The notes below the pieces were generated by a model that was not told the origin of the DNA, did not search any database, and was given only the letters and a program-made list of their open reading frames with translations. Below, one piece after another: positions 34,346-46,890 of a stretch of DNA of 64,000 nucleotides. A program made the position numbers and the translations under genes. The stretch lies in the NCBI RefSeq assembly GCF_020497125.1, contig NC_059072.1, positions 306,856,781 through 306,920,780 of the forward strand, in the 5' to 3' direction. The DNA comes from Mauremys mutica (Eukaryota > Chordata > Testudines > Geoemydidae). Position 1 is the stretch's first letter; each line of letters opens with the position of its first letter.

Positions 34346-35501
34346 GGACATATCTGAAGTTAAATCCTTCCTCTCTCTTCTACATCTCACTCTACCTTGT
34401 TTCTCTTTCCCTCTGCCATTATTTCTTAGTAATTATATCAACCTGATTTCTCGATGAAGTATTTGGGGGGAAACTGTTTGAACATGTATGGCCTTGTATG
34501 AAAGCAGCTGTTGTGGTCACAAACTAGGCTGCTAGCTGCCCAACAGTTATGCAGTTACCAGGTACTGTCATCTGAGTGGGTCACGTGAGATCCAGAATAG
34601 CAGAAAACTTTTTTCTGTTCATTTAGGCTGTGATAATTGCTTCAGTTTCCACTTGTGTAATTGTCTCACAAATATGAGAAGAAATAAGATGAAAGGCATA
34701 ACATGTATTGTGTGCTTTGTGCAGGACTCGGGATGTTCTGCATTATTTTCAACAAACTGAGACTAAACTAAATTTATCCCTTCCTAGCCACTAGAAATTC
34801 AGGCTAGAAAAATGAAGAGATTAAATATCAGATATGACTGTGGTTTGGTTTGTTTTTTAAAAGTTACAGATGCTCTTTGTGAAAAGGGAAAAAAGCCAAA
34901 GTGATAATACTTCCCAGCACGTTAGTAAAACTGCTGTATTAGAACTGATGTGGTCTAACAATCACAAGACCTACCCTTGGAACAAATTTCCTTCTATTGG
35001 CTTGTAGACTTTAAAGGCAAACAAGGGTATTAGTTGGAATGTACAGTCTCTGAATGATCTCTGCTACCCAATTATGCATTTTAACGCATTCCTTACTGAG
35101 TTCAGTGGAGTTAGACCAGGGCTGAACTGAGCCCACTAACATTTCAACACTCAGAGTAGGGCATGCATGGTGCTGAGTACCTTCAACTCAAAGTGATGTC
35201 AGTGGGCAAGTGCTGACAATAGTGAGCACCAGTGACTCCCATTATGGAAACCCCATTCACTTGTGGCTGTTCAGCACCTCTCAAAATGTGCCCTGACGGG
35301 ACTGGTGGGTGTTTAGCACCTTGCACAATGTAATCCAAATCAAAGGGAGTCTGGTGAGCCTCAAGGGCTGAGCTGAGTAATCCACTAATGAGCGTAATCA
35401 GGCAGAAAGGTGGAGGTCAGCAGTTAATTATGGAATCTGTCACAGTATGAATCTGATCAGTGTCAGTAGAATGAAAAGTCATCACCATCAGTATTTGGTG
35501 G
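34346..35501. other. Intergenic with 129 bp repeat copy 2
   Basis: No gene is seen. The second copy of the 129 bp repeat lies at 34558-34688. A dispersed repeat with symmetric GTGGCTGTTCAGCACC wording lies at about 35100-35350. Confidence 0.5.
34558..34688 (+). repeat. 129 bp repeat, copy 2
   Basis: Partner of 28145-28273, in the same orientation, with scattered substitutions and small indels. Confidence 0.75.
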
Positions 35502-36256
<755 letters not shown>

Positions 36257-38460
36257 GGTGGCCAGTGGGAAAAACATCTTCATCCAGTTCCCAGGGGAGT
36301 AGTGTCCATGTCACAAGTGATGGTCCATGGGCAACTTGCATAACTATTGGGCAGCTGCCTGTTTTGTGACTACAACAGCTGCTCCAGCTCCAGGGCTGTC
36401 AGACTGACTTGTTTCCACCACTAATCTCACTTTTTTTTTTCTTATGACCCTGAAAAAGGAAAATAAGTGCTGATGACAAATAGAGCTCTTAATTTAAAAG
36501 GGCTCTAAAGTTAAACCCAAAGGTTTGGCGTGAAATAAGTTGTCTGTGGCTCAGCTCTACAGCTTTAAATCTCCTACTCAAGTACCTGTCTAGCGTTAAA
36601 TAGGCCAAACAGCTGTGTGTCTCTTTTTTTCTGGTACTTAATAAACTCAGGGGCCAGATAGTGCCCTCAAGTTCCATGCACAGAGGGGACCCCCCCCACT
36701 CCCGTACTTGGTTCTCACATACTGGAAAGGGGTGGGTGTCAGACAGCTCAGCTCAGCCTCTTTCCCCACACCCCTCCTCCAACAGGTCCACAGGCTCTAG
36801 AGGTCTCTCCACAGAGTTAGAATCTACATGGGGATAGGGGCCCCAGACTGGGTGACCTGTGTTACATGGGGATGAGACAATGAGGATGACAGAGGCTGCA
36901 CTTGCACATCCTCCCTGCTTTGTCCCCATGAAGATTCCCCAGAAAAGATAGCATCTCTATTGAACATCCTTTGTTTAGTAATAGTCTCATTATGTGTGTA
37001 ATAAGCTTGTGAGTGATGTATCTATCCGAGGGAAATGTATGTATACCACAAATGCATAATTTGGGAATGAAAAAATTATTTGGTTAGTTGGCCTGTCACT
37101 GCTAAATACAGGATTATTCCTCTACTGCTGGGAAATTCTGAGAATGTAGCCTAGGCACTGCTGTTCTAGTTGGCCTCCTTACATCTTCCTGTCCTGCCCA
37201 AGCAGACTCTTCCCTCAAAATGTTTAAAATTAAGTTAGAGGGATAAGATGGGTGAGGTAACATCTGTTATTGGACCAACTTCTGTTGGTGGAGGGGACAA
37301 ACTTTTTTTTAGCGAGACATAGCTCTTCCTCAGGTCTGGGGAAGGTAACCAGAGTGTCAATGCTGAATACAAGGGGGGACAGATTGTTGGGCATCAGGGG
37401 TTCACATGTGCTGAAGTGTGCAATTAAGGGTTAGCAGGTGGTAGGCTGTGTTACAAATTGTGGCTTTTATGGCTCATTACAAATGTCTTTTCATGTATTT
37501 CCTCGGCTCAGGGTTAAATGTTGTTTTTCTGTTTATAAATGCAAGTATCACTATTGATCCCCAAGTGCCTTTAAATAGATATGCAAACTATATGTAAGGG
37601 GATTGCTCTGAGGCAAAACACAGCAGTTGCATTTTCAACACCACACAGTTTAGGGTAGGAAGTGAAGGAAAAAATGTAATAATGCACTTAAAGGACTAAG
37701 TTTGGAGTGTGAGTTCATGTTAATGTTCTGTAGCTGACCTGATTTGTACCAAATTCTGTCCTCGGATATGTGCGTGCAACTTCCATTTAAGTCAGTGCAC
37801 ATTCAAAGCAGAAGGAAGAAGTTGCCTCCATGTTAATAAAGTAATTTACAGTATCCTCAATTATCCTACTTGCTTATTTGATGTTTTACTTATTACAATG
37901 TATTTATTTGTCTCTAATGAAGACAATGATAAAAGGGCAGCAGGGTTTCTATTTTTTTTTTAAGCTGGTGATGCCTCATCGGGGAAGTTTTCAGACAGAG
38001 TTCTTAAGGGCAACTATTTACACAATTAAAAGGGAGACTTAGCATTTTTGTACTACAGAAGGAAACAGCCTACCCATGTATCTCTTGCATCAATTGAAGA
38101 GCTCACTCTCATCAGTACTAATCATTCACTTTGATAACTTTCAAGCACAATCAAATGCAGGAAGCCAACAAATGATAAGGATGAGGCTGCTCAAAATTAA
38201 CAATGCACATCACGTGAGGAAACAAAAACCAGGGGCTTATTTATGAGAGATTCCCTTCATCTAAGACAGTTTTTAAACATTCTGTCCTTGGAGGTGTGAG
38301 ATACCTTAATAAATGATGATATTGCTGCAAAGACACTGGAGCAGGAGATATGTGGTGTGGAAATCCTGAGGTGGTGCGAAAGTATTGTATGTAGCTATGT
38401 TTCAGAGTCTGAAAACTAGTGCACAAGGAGGTACAGGAAGAGATTGTAAAGCAAGTGTGA
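36257..38460. other. Intergenic, mostly unassigned
   Basis: About 2.2 kb with no supported gene. An inverted copy of the dispersed repeat from the window start lies at about 37235-37335 (ATTGGACCAACTTCTGTTGG). The rest is AT-rich sequence I cannot assign. Confidence 0.5.
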
Positions 38461-39399
38461 GATGCAGGTGTAACCCATGTGCCTAAGAGGGAGAGATCTC
38501 TTTAAGAGACCCATTGGTGGGGAAATAAGAGTGAGTCGTGTCTGGGTCATTGTTGCTAGGCAGATTTAGCACTCCACATCCAGAAGCTTCTGGAATTGGG
38601 AGTGGTAGTTTTGGGTATGCTCCACTAGGTTCCCTGTTGCTGGGGTCAGACTCCATGGGGGCAAGCAGTGAGGGTAGCTGCTTTGCAAGGGGCCATGTGT
38701 CCTGGGTGAGTTGGGAGAAGCTGAGCCCAGGAGCAGAAAGCAAGCTGTTGTCCCTAACCCTGGAGCACTTTGCAGCAGGGTTTTCTTTAACCACTCAGTT
38801 AAATGTACAGATTTAATCAGTCAGCTGACTGGCTAGCAGTGATTTCAGCAGAGGAAGTCTGCGTGGATTCCAGCTGAAGATTCCTACAAGCAAGTGGAGG
38901 GAAGATGTTGTTTTAGACTCAGCAGACAGTATAGATTTGGTGATCAAAGACTCTAACTGAGACTTAGGTGAACTAAACCTAAGCTTTTGGGAACTCTGAG
39001 TTTCTTTTCACTGTGTGTCTGTGGGGACTGAACTGTTCAGATTTTAATTTGTTTTATTTATGTTTATGTATAATTTATTATGTCTGTGGATTATAAAATA
39101 GCCATTTTATGCTGTAAAAATTTGATTTTCTTTCTTTATCATAAGATTTTATAAAGTTATTTAAATTAATTTCTTTAGTTCCTTTTGGGACTTGAATGTA
39201 GGGAGGTTGACCTTGTGCAATCCCTGCTGAAAATCTTTAGAGACTGAACTCTGGGTCTCCAGCTATTTTCTACTGGAGTTAAGGGTTTTAGGCATTGAAG
39301 GGCAATGAGGTGAACTCTAGCCCCCCCAAAGATTACACAGGTACAGGTGTTCTAAGCAAATCAGCCTGAAAAGAGGGCTCAGGCTGGTGACTAAATGTG
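38461..39399. other. Possible decayed LTR, unassigned
   Basis: A block with a GC-richer first half (38470-38780) followed by a T-rich second half. This order is reminiscent of turtle LTRs, but no ends, TSD or poly(A) arrangement could be fixed. Open frames at 38483-38816 on both strands overlap and lack domains. Confidence 0.3.
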
Positions 39400-40558
39400 A
39401 GAACATAATATAAGAACGGCCATATTGGGTCAGACCAAAGGCCCATCTAGCCCAGTATCCTGTCTTCCGACTGTGGCCAATGCCAGATGCTTCAGAGGGA
39501 ATGAACAGAAGGGTAATCATCAAGTGATCCATCACCTATTCCCAGCTTCTGGCAAACAGAGGCTAGGGACACCATTCCTGCCCATCCTGGTTAATAGCCA
39601 TTAATGGACCTATCCTCCATTAACTTATCTAGTTCTTTTTTTAATCCTGTTATAGTCTTGGCCTTCACAACATCCTCTGGTCAGGGCCAGCTCCAGGTTT
39701 TCTGCCACCCTGAGCTGCCCCCCCCCAAAGCCACATCAGCACAATTGCACCGCTCCACTCTTCAGTGGCAGTTCAGCAGCAGGTCCTTTGCTCTGAGAGG
39801 GACGGAGGGATCCGCTGCTGAACACCCGGACGTGCCGCCCCAATAGCGGCAGGAATGCCATCCCTTGGTATTGGCCGCCCCAAGCACCTGCTTCTTTAGC
39901 TGGTGCCTGGAGCCAGCCCTGCCTGTGGTAAGGAGTTCCACAGGTTGACCGTGTTGTGTGAAGAAATACTTCCTTTTTTTTTGTTTGTTTTTAAACTTGC
40001 TGCCTATTAATTTCATTTGGTGACCCCTAGTTCTTGTATTATGAGAAGGAATAAATAACACTTCCTTATTTACTTTCTCCACACCAGTCATGAGTTTATA
40101 GACTTCTATCATATCCTGCCTTAGTCTTCTCTTTTCCAAGCTGAAAAGTCCCAGTCTTACTAATCTCTCCTCATATGGAAGCCATTCCATACCCATAATC
40201 ATTTTTGTTGCCCTTTTCTGTACATTTTCCAATTCTAACATATCTTTTTTTGAGATGGGGCGACCACATCTGCATGCAGTATTCAATATGTGAGCGTACC
40301 ATGGATTTATATAGAGGCAATGTGATATTTTCTGTCTTATCTATCCCTTTCTTAATGATTCCCAACATTCTGTTAGCTTTTTTGACTGCCACTGCACATT
40401 GAGTGGATGTTTTCAGAGAACTATCCACAATGATTCCAAATCTTTCTTGAATGGTAACAGCTAATTTAGACCTCATCATTTTTATGTATAGTTGGGATTT
40501 TGTTTTTCAATGTACATTACTTTGCATTTATGAACATTGAATTTCATCTGCCATTTTG
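39400..40558 (-). mobile_element. CR1 LINE, 3' part (-), with MITE inside
   Basis: Minus-strand CR1. The 3' UTR is at the left (GGCCATATTGGGTCAGACCA) and the C-terminal coding region at the right (39930-40479). It reads NRMLGIIKKGIDKTENITLP, HIEYC, ELENVQKRATKMIMGMEWLP, and LGLFSLEKRRLRQDMIEVYK across frameshifts. It is split by a hAT MITE at 39682-39921 and 5'-truncated near 40558. Confidence 0.88.
39682..39921. mobile_element. hAT-type MITE inside CR1
   Basis: A 240 bp insertion with ends CAGGGCCAGCTCCAGG and CTGGAGCCAGCCCTG. It has an 8 bp TSD CCTCTGGT (39674-39681) and CCTGTGGT (39922-39929), one mismatch. The family resembles the GC-rich element at 50981-51419, which shares the CAGGGNNGGCTC-type ends. 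Confidence 0.85.
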
Positions 40559-41845
40559 AGCCCTCAGTGGTGATCAGTTCATGGATCTCGTCAAGAAGTA
40601 CAGTAGAAAGGGACACTGCAAAGGATAGACTTTCAGGAAAACTAGATGGTGCTGATTCATATAGCCAGCTACCATCAAAATGGTCCAGCAGAATAACCCA
40701 AGTAAATAATTACTGTATCAAAGGTTAATACTTTGTCAACCTACAAAATACAGGAGTATTTTATATCAGATTTATGAGCCAGGTATCAGATTTGAGCCAG
40801 GTAAACCACACAGTTTTGGAGGAAACAAAGTTATACATGGCTAATTTACAACCAAAAACATCAATGGGGAGATCTAAGTAAATGCTAAGAGAAATGCAAC
40901 TCACCTGATGAATTAGACTGAATTCAAAATGGGTTTTCCCAGTACATTTCAACACAGGAAGTTTTAGAAACACACTCTGTAATCCATCAGATCAAAAACT
41001 GGAGACAATCACTTTGCTTCAGCTGGGGTGAGAGTACCAGTGGTTGTTTTTAAAAGGGGAAAAAGTGCAAGATATGGGACTGCCTCTGAGATCTTTGGTC
41101 ATCTGTTCTACTCAGAAACAACAATGAGTCTGGTGGCACCTTATAGATTAACCAATTTATTTGGGCATAAGCTTTCGTGGGTTAAAAAAACCTCACTTCA
41201 GATGGTGCCACTGGACTCCTTGTTGTTTTTGTGGATACAGACTAACATGACTACACCCTTATACTGGTCTACTCAGCACTCACAGCTGCTGCAAGAGAGA
41301 TGGAGTGGAATCTCAATTCATTTACAAGCAAGAGAAGTTCCAACTTTCCAAGACTCTCTGAAACAGAATTCACTGTAGGGGTTCTGCTAAGTAAAACAGG
41401 TTCCAATGGAGAATATAGGGTTTGGTGATCCATCTATTGGAGTGGCCTCTCAGGGACAAACCCTGAATAGAGTAGTAAGCTTTCTCTAGGACTCCTGCAC
41501 TGAAGCATATCTAGGGTCAAGACCTAGGAATGGACTTAACTTGCCTTTAAGCGAAGCTGCTGTTTCAGCTATGTGACAACTAGAAGGTTTGTTGGTCAAA
41601 TGTAGAAGCAGTGTGCTGTAAGTAAAAGGAATAATAACTAAGATGTGAGTCTATGTATTTCCACAGTACCAATCAAAGTAGAATTTACATTTCTTATACA
41701 TAAGACTCAGATACATTCTGCCAAAAGAACAATGCCCTCCTCTGCTCCCTTGACTTGGTTGTTCTCTGCAGGCTTGTTTTTGATAGTCATCTTCCAGGAA
41801 GATGTTGCCATACCATTCTGAAGCATCAGTACAGGGACAAACCTT
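40559..41845. other. Intergenic with a Penelope-type end
   Basis: No gene is seen. A stretch at 41117-41265 carries Penelope-like terminal wording (GGTGGCACCTTATAGATTAA, GGGCATAAGCTTTCGTGGGT) bounded by a 24 bp inverted repeat (41117-41140 and 41204-41227). It is followed by GATACAGACTAACATGACTA. Confidence 0.55.
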
Positions 41846-42020
41846 GGGGGGTAGTTAGCTCAGTGGTTTGAGCAGTGCTAAACCCAGGGTTGTGAGCTCA
41901 ATGCTTGAGGGGGCATTTAGGGATCTGAGGCAAAAATCTGTCTGGGGATTGGTCCTCCTTCAAGCAGGGGGTTGGACTAGATGACCTCCTGAGGTCCCTT
42001 CCAACCCTGATATTCTATGA
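41846..42020 (+). mobile_element. tRNA-derived SINE with CR1 tail (tortoise Pol III type)
   Basis: The 5' part is tRNA-like, with a box A region (TAGTTAGCTCAGTGGTTTGA, near 41851-41870) and a box B-like region (GGTTGTGAGCTCAATGCTT, near 41888). A SINE-specific middle follows, and a 3' tail GTTGGACTAGATGACCTCCT...CCAACCCTGATATTCTATG. The tail matches the CR1 3' end at 52717 in this window with one mismatch over about 50 bp. This composite is the known tortoise Pol III/SINE type, mobilised by CR1. It is not a functional tRNA gene. Confidence 0.92.
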
Positions 42021-44380
42021 AATGAGTGTTTAGCTTTTATATTAGAGATGACAATATTCAGTCTTATCCTGAAGGTTCAGCCAGGGAATCAGCAATTGGA
42101 ATGCACCTTTTAATCAGTTTTTGCTGTGGGGCACACTGGAGAAGCAGATAGTGAGTCAGCTTGGTCCTAGCCCCTTGAGGGCTTTCAGATTCAGGACCAG
42201 AAAAAACGTGGATCCAGAACTGGATGAGGATGCTGTAAAGAATGGGAGAACACCTATAAAGTAGGCTGTCTCCACTTCATCCTGCTTAGGATCCGTGTGT
42301 CCTTTTGTAGTGAGGTTTGACTTGCAATGAGCCTTGTGGTCCAAGTCACGTAGGCACTTTTGACAATCACATCCTGTGCCTAATGATGAATTTAGGACCA
42401 TAACTGTGGAGACCCAGGTTGGAATATTTTGATTTGGATCAACAAACTAGTAATAGGTATCCATTCCTCATCATGGCTAAAACACTAGATGAACTTAATA
42501 GAGCAACATTTTTCATGAGTTTTGATGTGGTTACAAGATATCACTAGAAGATCATACAGAAGATGGACCAGGCATATTTGGTTTACCCTATGCCTGTTTT
42601 TAATATATAGTATCTCCCATTTGGTCTTGACACTACACCTTTTAGAGAGTAAACAACTCAGAGGGGTGCTGAAGATATATTTGTTAACCTGAATGATTTT
42701 ATTTGCATCCATAAAGAGTACCCAGAGCTTTCAGAAATGTTTAGAAAGTAATTTTTACTGTATGCAGAGGAGCTCATCTTAAAAGGTCTAATAGTATGTG
42801 CTGCTTTGCATAGTAGAGAGAGAGGTTTTCGGTAGTGAAGCAGGATTAGAGTCCTAAAGAGAAGAAATATAAGTGTAATGCAGAACTGCAGCCAGTTCCT
42901 ACACTGAAATAGATTTTATCTGAAATTCCTAAAAGGTTTTGCAGAAATAACTACTTTGATCACATCACCAGAGGGATCTTTGCTTATTCTGCAGCAAATT
43001 CTAGTCTTTCAAGAGGTTCAGATGTGATGCCTTAAATATGCAACTTTAAAACCACAGAGCCAAATAATCCAGTTGTTTCCATATATGACAATGGTCTTTG
43101 TATTTAGACACCAAAAGGGCTTGACAACCCCTGGCAGGTGGAAGTAGCCCCTAGGAGTTGGACTGCTAAGCACTAGAGTTTTCAACCCCAGGGTAGGTGT
43201 CCAGGCTCCCCATACAATGCAGGGGAAGAGGGGAGTGGGAAGAGGAGAGGTGCCTAAGTGACTGCTTTGGTGTGCCTCTCTCATGGGTATCCCACCACTC
43301 AGGAACCTCAGTTGTGAATCCTCTCCTAGAGTTAGACCCCTAACCAATATCAGCTGTTTAGGTAGCCCATGTCCTAGCAACCAAAAATGTCCGTATGTGT
43401 GTGTCTCTCTCTCTGTCTCCTGTTCCAGCTTGATACCTCTTATGCTTTCCCTGCATCTCCCTGTGCTATGCTGTCTCTTGCACAAGCCCTCTGCTGCCAC
43501 CTACTGCATGGTGGTCTGTGGGTGCTGGCAGGTAACAGGTATTGGTTGTACTCAGTAGTGCAAGTAGGGTGGTACTGTCCAGTACACAGTACCAGCAAGA
43601 GATTTTTAGGGTGTATGGGGTACCGAAAAGACTTGGGGCTAGCTCCCCTGCTCAAGGGGTGGGGCGGGGCTTTGCTCTACACGGCTAGGGAGGGCATTCA
43701 TTCTTTATATGGCTTTAACAGCACAATTTATATGCTAACAAACTTAAAGAAAGCCTTTGTTTAAGTTTGTTAGCATATGTATTGTGCTGTTAAATTGGCC
43801 AGGAGTCCTCAAGAGGGTAGGGATGGGGGACAGAAGGTGTTTAAACAGTGTGTGTTTGGTTGGTTTTATTCTGTTTCTCCCCATTGGTCTGAATTATCCA
43901 TGACATTCATACTGCATCACATCAAGTCCAAATCATTAGAGGAATGCCTCTGCTTGCACTGACCAGAGGATGTTTGGATTCTGATGTTAGCCCAGTTGTG
44001 CAGCCTGACAGGAATCCGGTGTTGTGGCCAGTGTACATAGAATTCTTCTTTGCAGCCAAACTAGTCTAACATGCATGTTACTAACTGGAACTGGAGCAGC
44101 AAAACAAAGAAAACCAATGCCTAATTTTCCAGATTTGTGGGGGTGAAAGCCCTAAGTGAAGATTACAATGCCTGACACTGATGACCTTAAACCAGCTGCC
44201 TCAGGAATCTGCCAAGAACTTTGCTGAAAATATGTTCCTCATCTTAGCAATGGAGCTAAGACTTATCACACATCTGCCCGCCTTTATTCGAATGATGCTC
44301 CTTCTGATCTGACAGCTCAGGCATTGTTAGTTTCTTCTAGAACTATTTAAAAACTTGGAACCTAATCCTGTAAACCCTTA
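42021..44380. other. Intergenic with one strong hairpin
   Basis: About 2.35 kb without a supported gene. It includes a TG/TC-rich microsatellite near 43395-43425 and the inverted repeat at 43714-43794. Open frames at 43018-43764 overlap on both strands and have no domain. Confidence 0.55.
43714..43794. repeat. Near-perfect 35 bp hairpin (pre-miRNA-sized)
   Basis: The left arm 43714-43748 and right arm 43760-43794 are complementary at 33 of 35 positions, with an 11-base loop. One of the two mismatches would be a G-U wobble in RNA. The arm begins TTTAACAGCACAATTTATAT. It matches no TIR family seen elsewhere in this window and has no evident TSD. It could be a young microRNA precursor, a short palindrome or the core of a decayed MITE. 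Confidence 0.7.
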
Positions 44381-44715
44381 GGCCTGTTCTACACTACAGG
44401 GTTAGGTCGAATTTAGCCGCATTAGGTCGATTTAAAAATGACCACGTCCACAAAACCAACCCCGTTCCATCGACCTAAAGGGCTCTTAAAATTGACTTCT
44501 GTACTCCTCCCCAGCAAGGGGAGTAGTGCTAAAATCAACCTTGCTGGGTTGAATTTGGGGTAGTGGGGACACAAATTGACAGTATTGGTCTCCGGAAGCT
44601 ATCCCAGAGTGCTCCATTGTGACCGCTCTGGACAGCACTTTGAACTCTAATGCACTAGCCAGGTACACAGGAAAAGCCCCAGGAACTTTTGAATTTCACT
44701 TCCTGTTTGGTCAGC

Positions 44716-45253
44716 ATGGCGAACTCGGCAGCACAGGTGACCATGCAGTCCCAGAATCACAAACAAGCTCCAGCATGGACCGAAAGGGAGACACTGGATC
44801 TGATTGCTGTATGGGAGAAGAATATGTGCAAGCAGAACTCTGATCAAAAGAAGAAATGCAAATATATTTGCCAAAATCTCACAGGGCATGTTGGACAGAG
44901 GCTACACCAGGGACACACAGCAGTGCCACGTGAAAGTTAAGGAGCTCAGGCAAGCCTACCAAAAGACAAAGAAGTAAATGGTTGCTCTGGGTCAGAGCCT
45001 CATACATGCCGTTTATATGAACAGCAGCATGCCATTTCGGCAGGGCCCTACCACTATCCCACCACTGTTTGTGGACACCTGCAAGTGGGGAGTCTAATGG
45101 AACACAGAGGAGGATTTTGTGGTGGAGGAGGAGAATGCACTGCAGGCAAGCGGTGAATCCATTCTCCCCGGTAGCCAGGAAATTTTCATCACCCTGGAGC
45201 CAATACCCTCCCAAGGCAGGATCCCCGACCCTAAGCCAGAGAAGGCATCTCTG
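44716..45253 (+). pseudogene. Harbinger Myb/SANT-like protein, first exon
   Basis: Starts at ATG 44716. It encodes a short leader, then APAWTERETLDLIAVWEKN, the start of the Myb/SANT-like (trihelix) domain of Harbinger partner proteins. Frameshifts follow. Later wording (EEDFVVEEENALQASGESIL, then SQEIFITLEPIP) is the acidic linker. It ends at a donor GTGAGT (45254). No second exon is recognised before the poly(A)-like region near 45430, so the coiled-coil half has been lost. Confidence 0.75.
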
Positions 45254-45630
45254 GTGAGTGCACATTTGTAACTACAGTACAGGTTTTAAAATATATAGTG
45301 TTCATGGTCACCTGGTTGAAATAGGGGAATTTTTGTAAGGGAACAGTAAAAGGACCCCGTTCATGCTGGGCTGTCTGCACTTCCAACAGAAGGCTGTCAT
45401 TCAAGCAGTTTGATTTTTAGTGTGGCTACAATAAACAATGTGGCCTTGTCCTTCCCTCCTCCTCCTCCCCCCACCCCACCTGGGCTACCTTGTCTGTTAT
45501 CTAATTTTTTTAATTAATAAAGAAAGAATGCATGGTTTCAAAACAATAGCTACTTTATTTCAAAGGGGCTTACAGGGAATTAAAATCAACAAAGGGGGTG
45601 AGTTTGCATCAAGGAGAAACACACAAACTG

Positions 45631-46885
45631 TCACACCAAAGCCTGGCCAGTCATGAAACTGGTTTTCAAAGCCTCTCTGATGTGCAGCACGCTTAGCTGT
45701 GCTCTTCTAATAGCCCTGGTGTCTGGCTGATCAAAATCAGATGCCAGGTGATTTGCCTCAGCCTCCCACCCCGCCATAAACATATCCCCCTTACTCTCAC
45801 AGATATTATGGAATATGCAACAAGCAGCAATAACAATGGGAATGTTGGTTGCGCTGAGGTCTGACCTAGTCAGCAAACAGCGCCAGCGAGCTTTTAAATG
45901 TCCAAAGGCACATTCTACCACCATTCTGCACTTGCCCAGCCTATAGTTGAACTGCTCCTTACTACTGTCCCGGCTGCCTGTGTAAGGCTTCATGAGCCAT
46001 GGGAGCAAGGGTTAGGCTGGGTACCCAAGGATAACTATTGGCATTTCAACATCCCCAATGGTAACTTTGTGGTCTGGGAAGTAAGTCCCTTCTTGCAGCT
46101 GCTCGAAAAGCCTGGAGTTCCTAAAGATGCAAGCATTGTGCACTTTTCCCAGCCATCCCAGGTTGATGTTGGTGAAACATCCCTTGTGATCCACCAGTGC
46201 TTACAGCACCATTGAGAAGCATCCCTTGCTGTTTATGTACTGATTGGCAAGGTGGTCCGGTGCCAAGATGGAGATATGCGTTCTATCGCTCCACAACAGT
46301 TAGGGAACCCCATTGCAGCAAAGCCATCCACTATGACCTGCACATTTCCCAGAGTCACTACCCTTGATAACAGAATGTCAATGATTGCATTCGCAACTTG
46401 GATCACAGCAGCCCCCATAGTAGACTTGCCCACTCCACATTGATTCCCGACTGACCGGTAGCAGTCGGGCGTTGCAAGCTTCCACAGGGCTATCGCCACT
46501 TGCTTCTCAACTGTCAGGGCAGCTCTCATCTTGGTATTCCTGCGCTTCAGGGTGTGGGGAAAGCAACTCAGAGTTCCAGGAAAGTGGCCTTACACATGCA
46601 AAAGTTTACAGGCACTGTGAATCATCCCATACCCGCAACACTATGCAGTCCCACCACTCTGTGCTTGTTTGCCTGGCCCAGAGTTGGTGTTCCAAATGTA
46701 TCAACCAGCCCCACGATCGCCATGATGTCCCAATTGCCACAGCCTGTGCTTTCAGGAACATCTGTGTCCATGTCCTCATCAAAATCCTCCTCGTTCTGCC
46801 ATCTCTTAGCCCAGTTCTGCATATACTCCCGGATAATGTGTAAGGTGTTTACAATGCTCACAACAGCAGCAGTGTAACATTCCAA
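45631..46885 (-). pseudogene. Harbinger transposase (HARBI1-like DDE), inactive
   Basis: About 420 codons across frameshifts. In order it has an N-terminal DFDEDMDTDVPESTGCGNWD block, KMRAALTVEKQVAIALWKLA-type wording (helix-turn-helix region), VGKSTMGAAVIQVANAIIDI, VDGFAAMGFPNCCGAIE, FTNINLGWLGKVHNA, GDVEMPIVILGYPA, KPYTGSRDSSKEQFNYRLGK, and RMVVECAFGHLKARWRCLL with the catalytic Glu. It ends in DTRAIRRAQ and REALKTSFMTGQ. The first Asp is lost in a small deletion after GAIE, and the second is Tyr (GYPA instead of GDPA). With frameshifts as well, the enzyme cannot be active. Confidence 0.88.
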
Positions 46886-46890
46886 TAAGC

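Larger units (their letters stand above)
44381..46890. mobile_element. PIF/Harbinger transposon, right end missing
   Basis: The left end GGCCTGTTCTACACTA follows TTA (44378-44380, likely TSD) and GGTCGAATTTAGC subterminal sequence. A Myb/SANT-like gene reads rightward (44716-45253) and a transposase reads leftward (46885-45631), the same convergent plan as the 29 kb element. No right TIR is found after 46890, so the copy is truncated. Poly(A)-type signals for both genes lie at about 45430-45560. Confidence 0.8.

Noticed and set aside
41846..41925. Possible tRNA gene
   Set aside because: Box A and box B are present but the cloverleaf is degenerate and continues into a SINE body with a CR1 tail.
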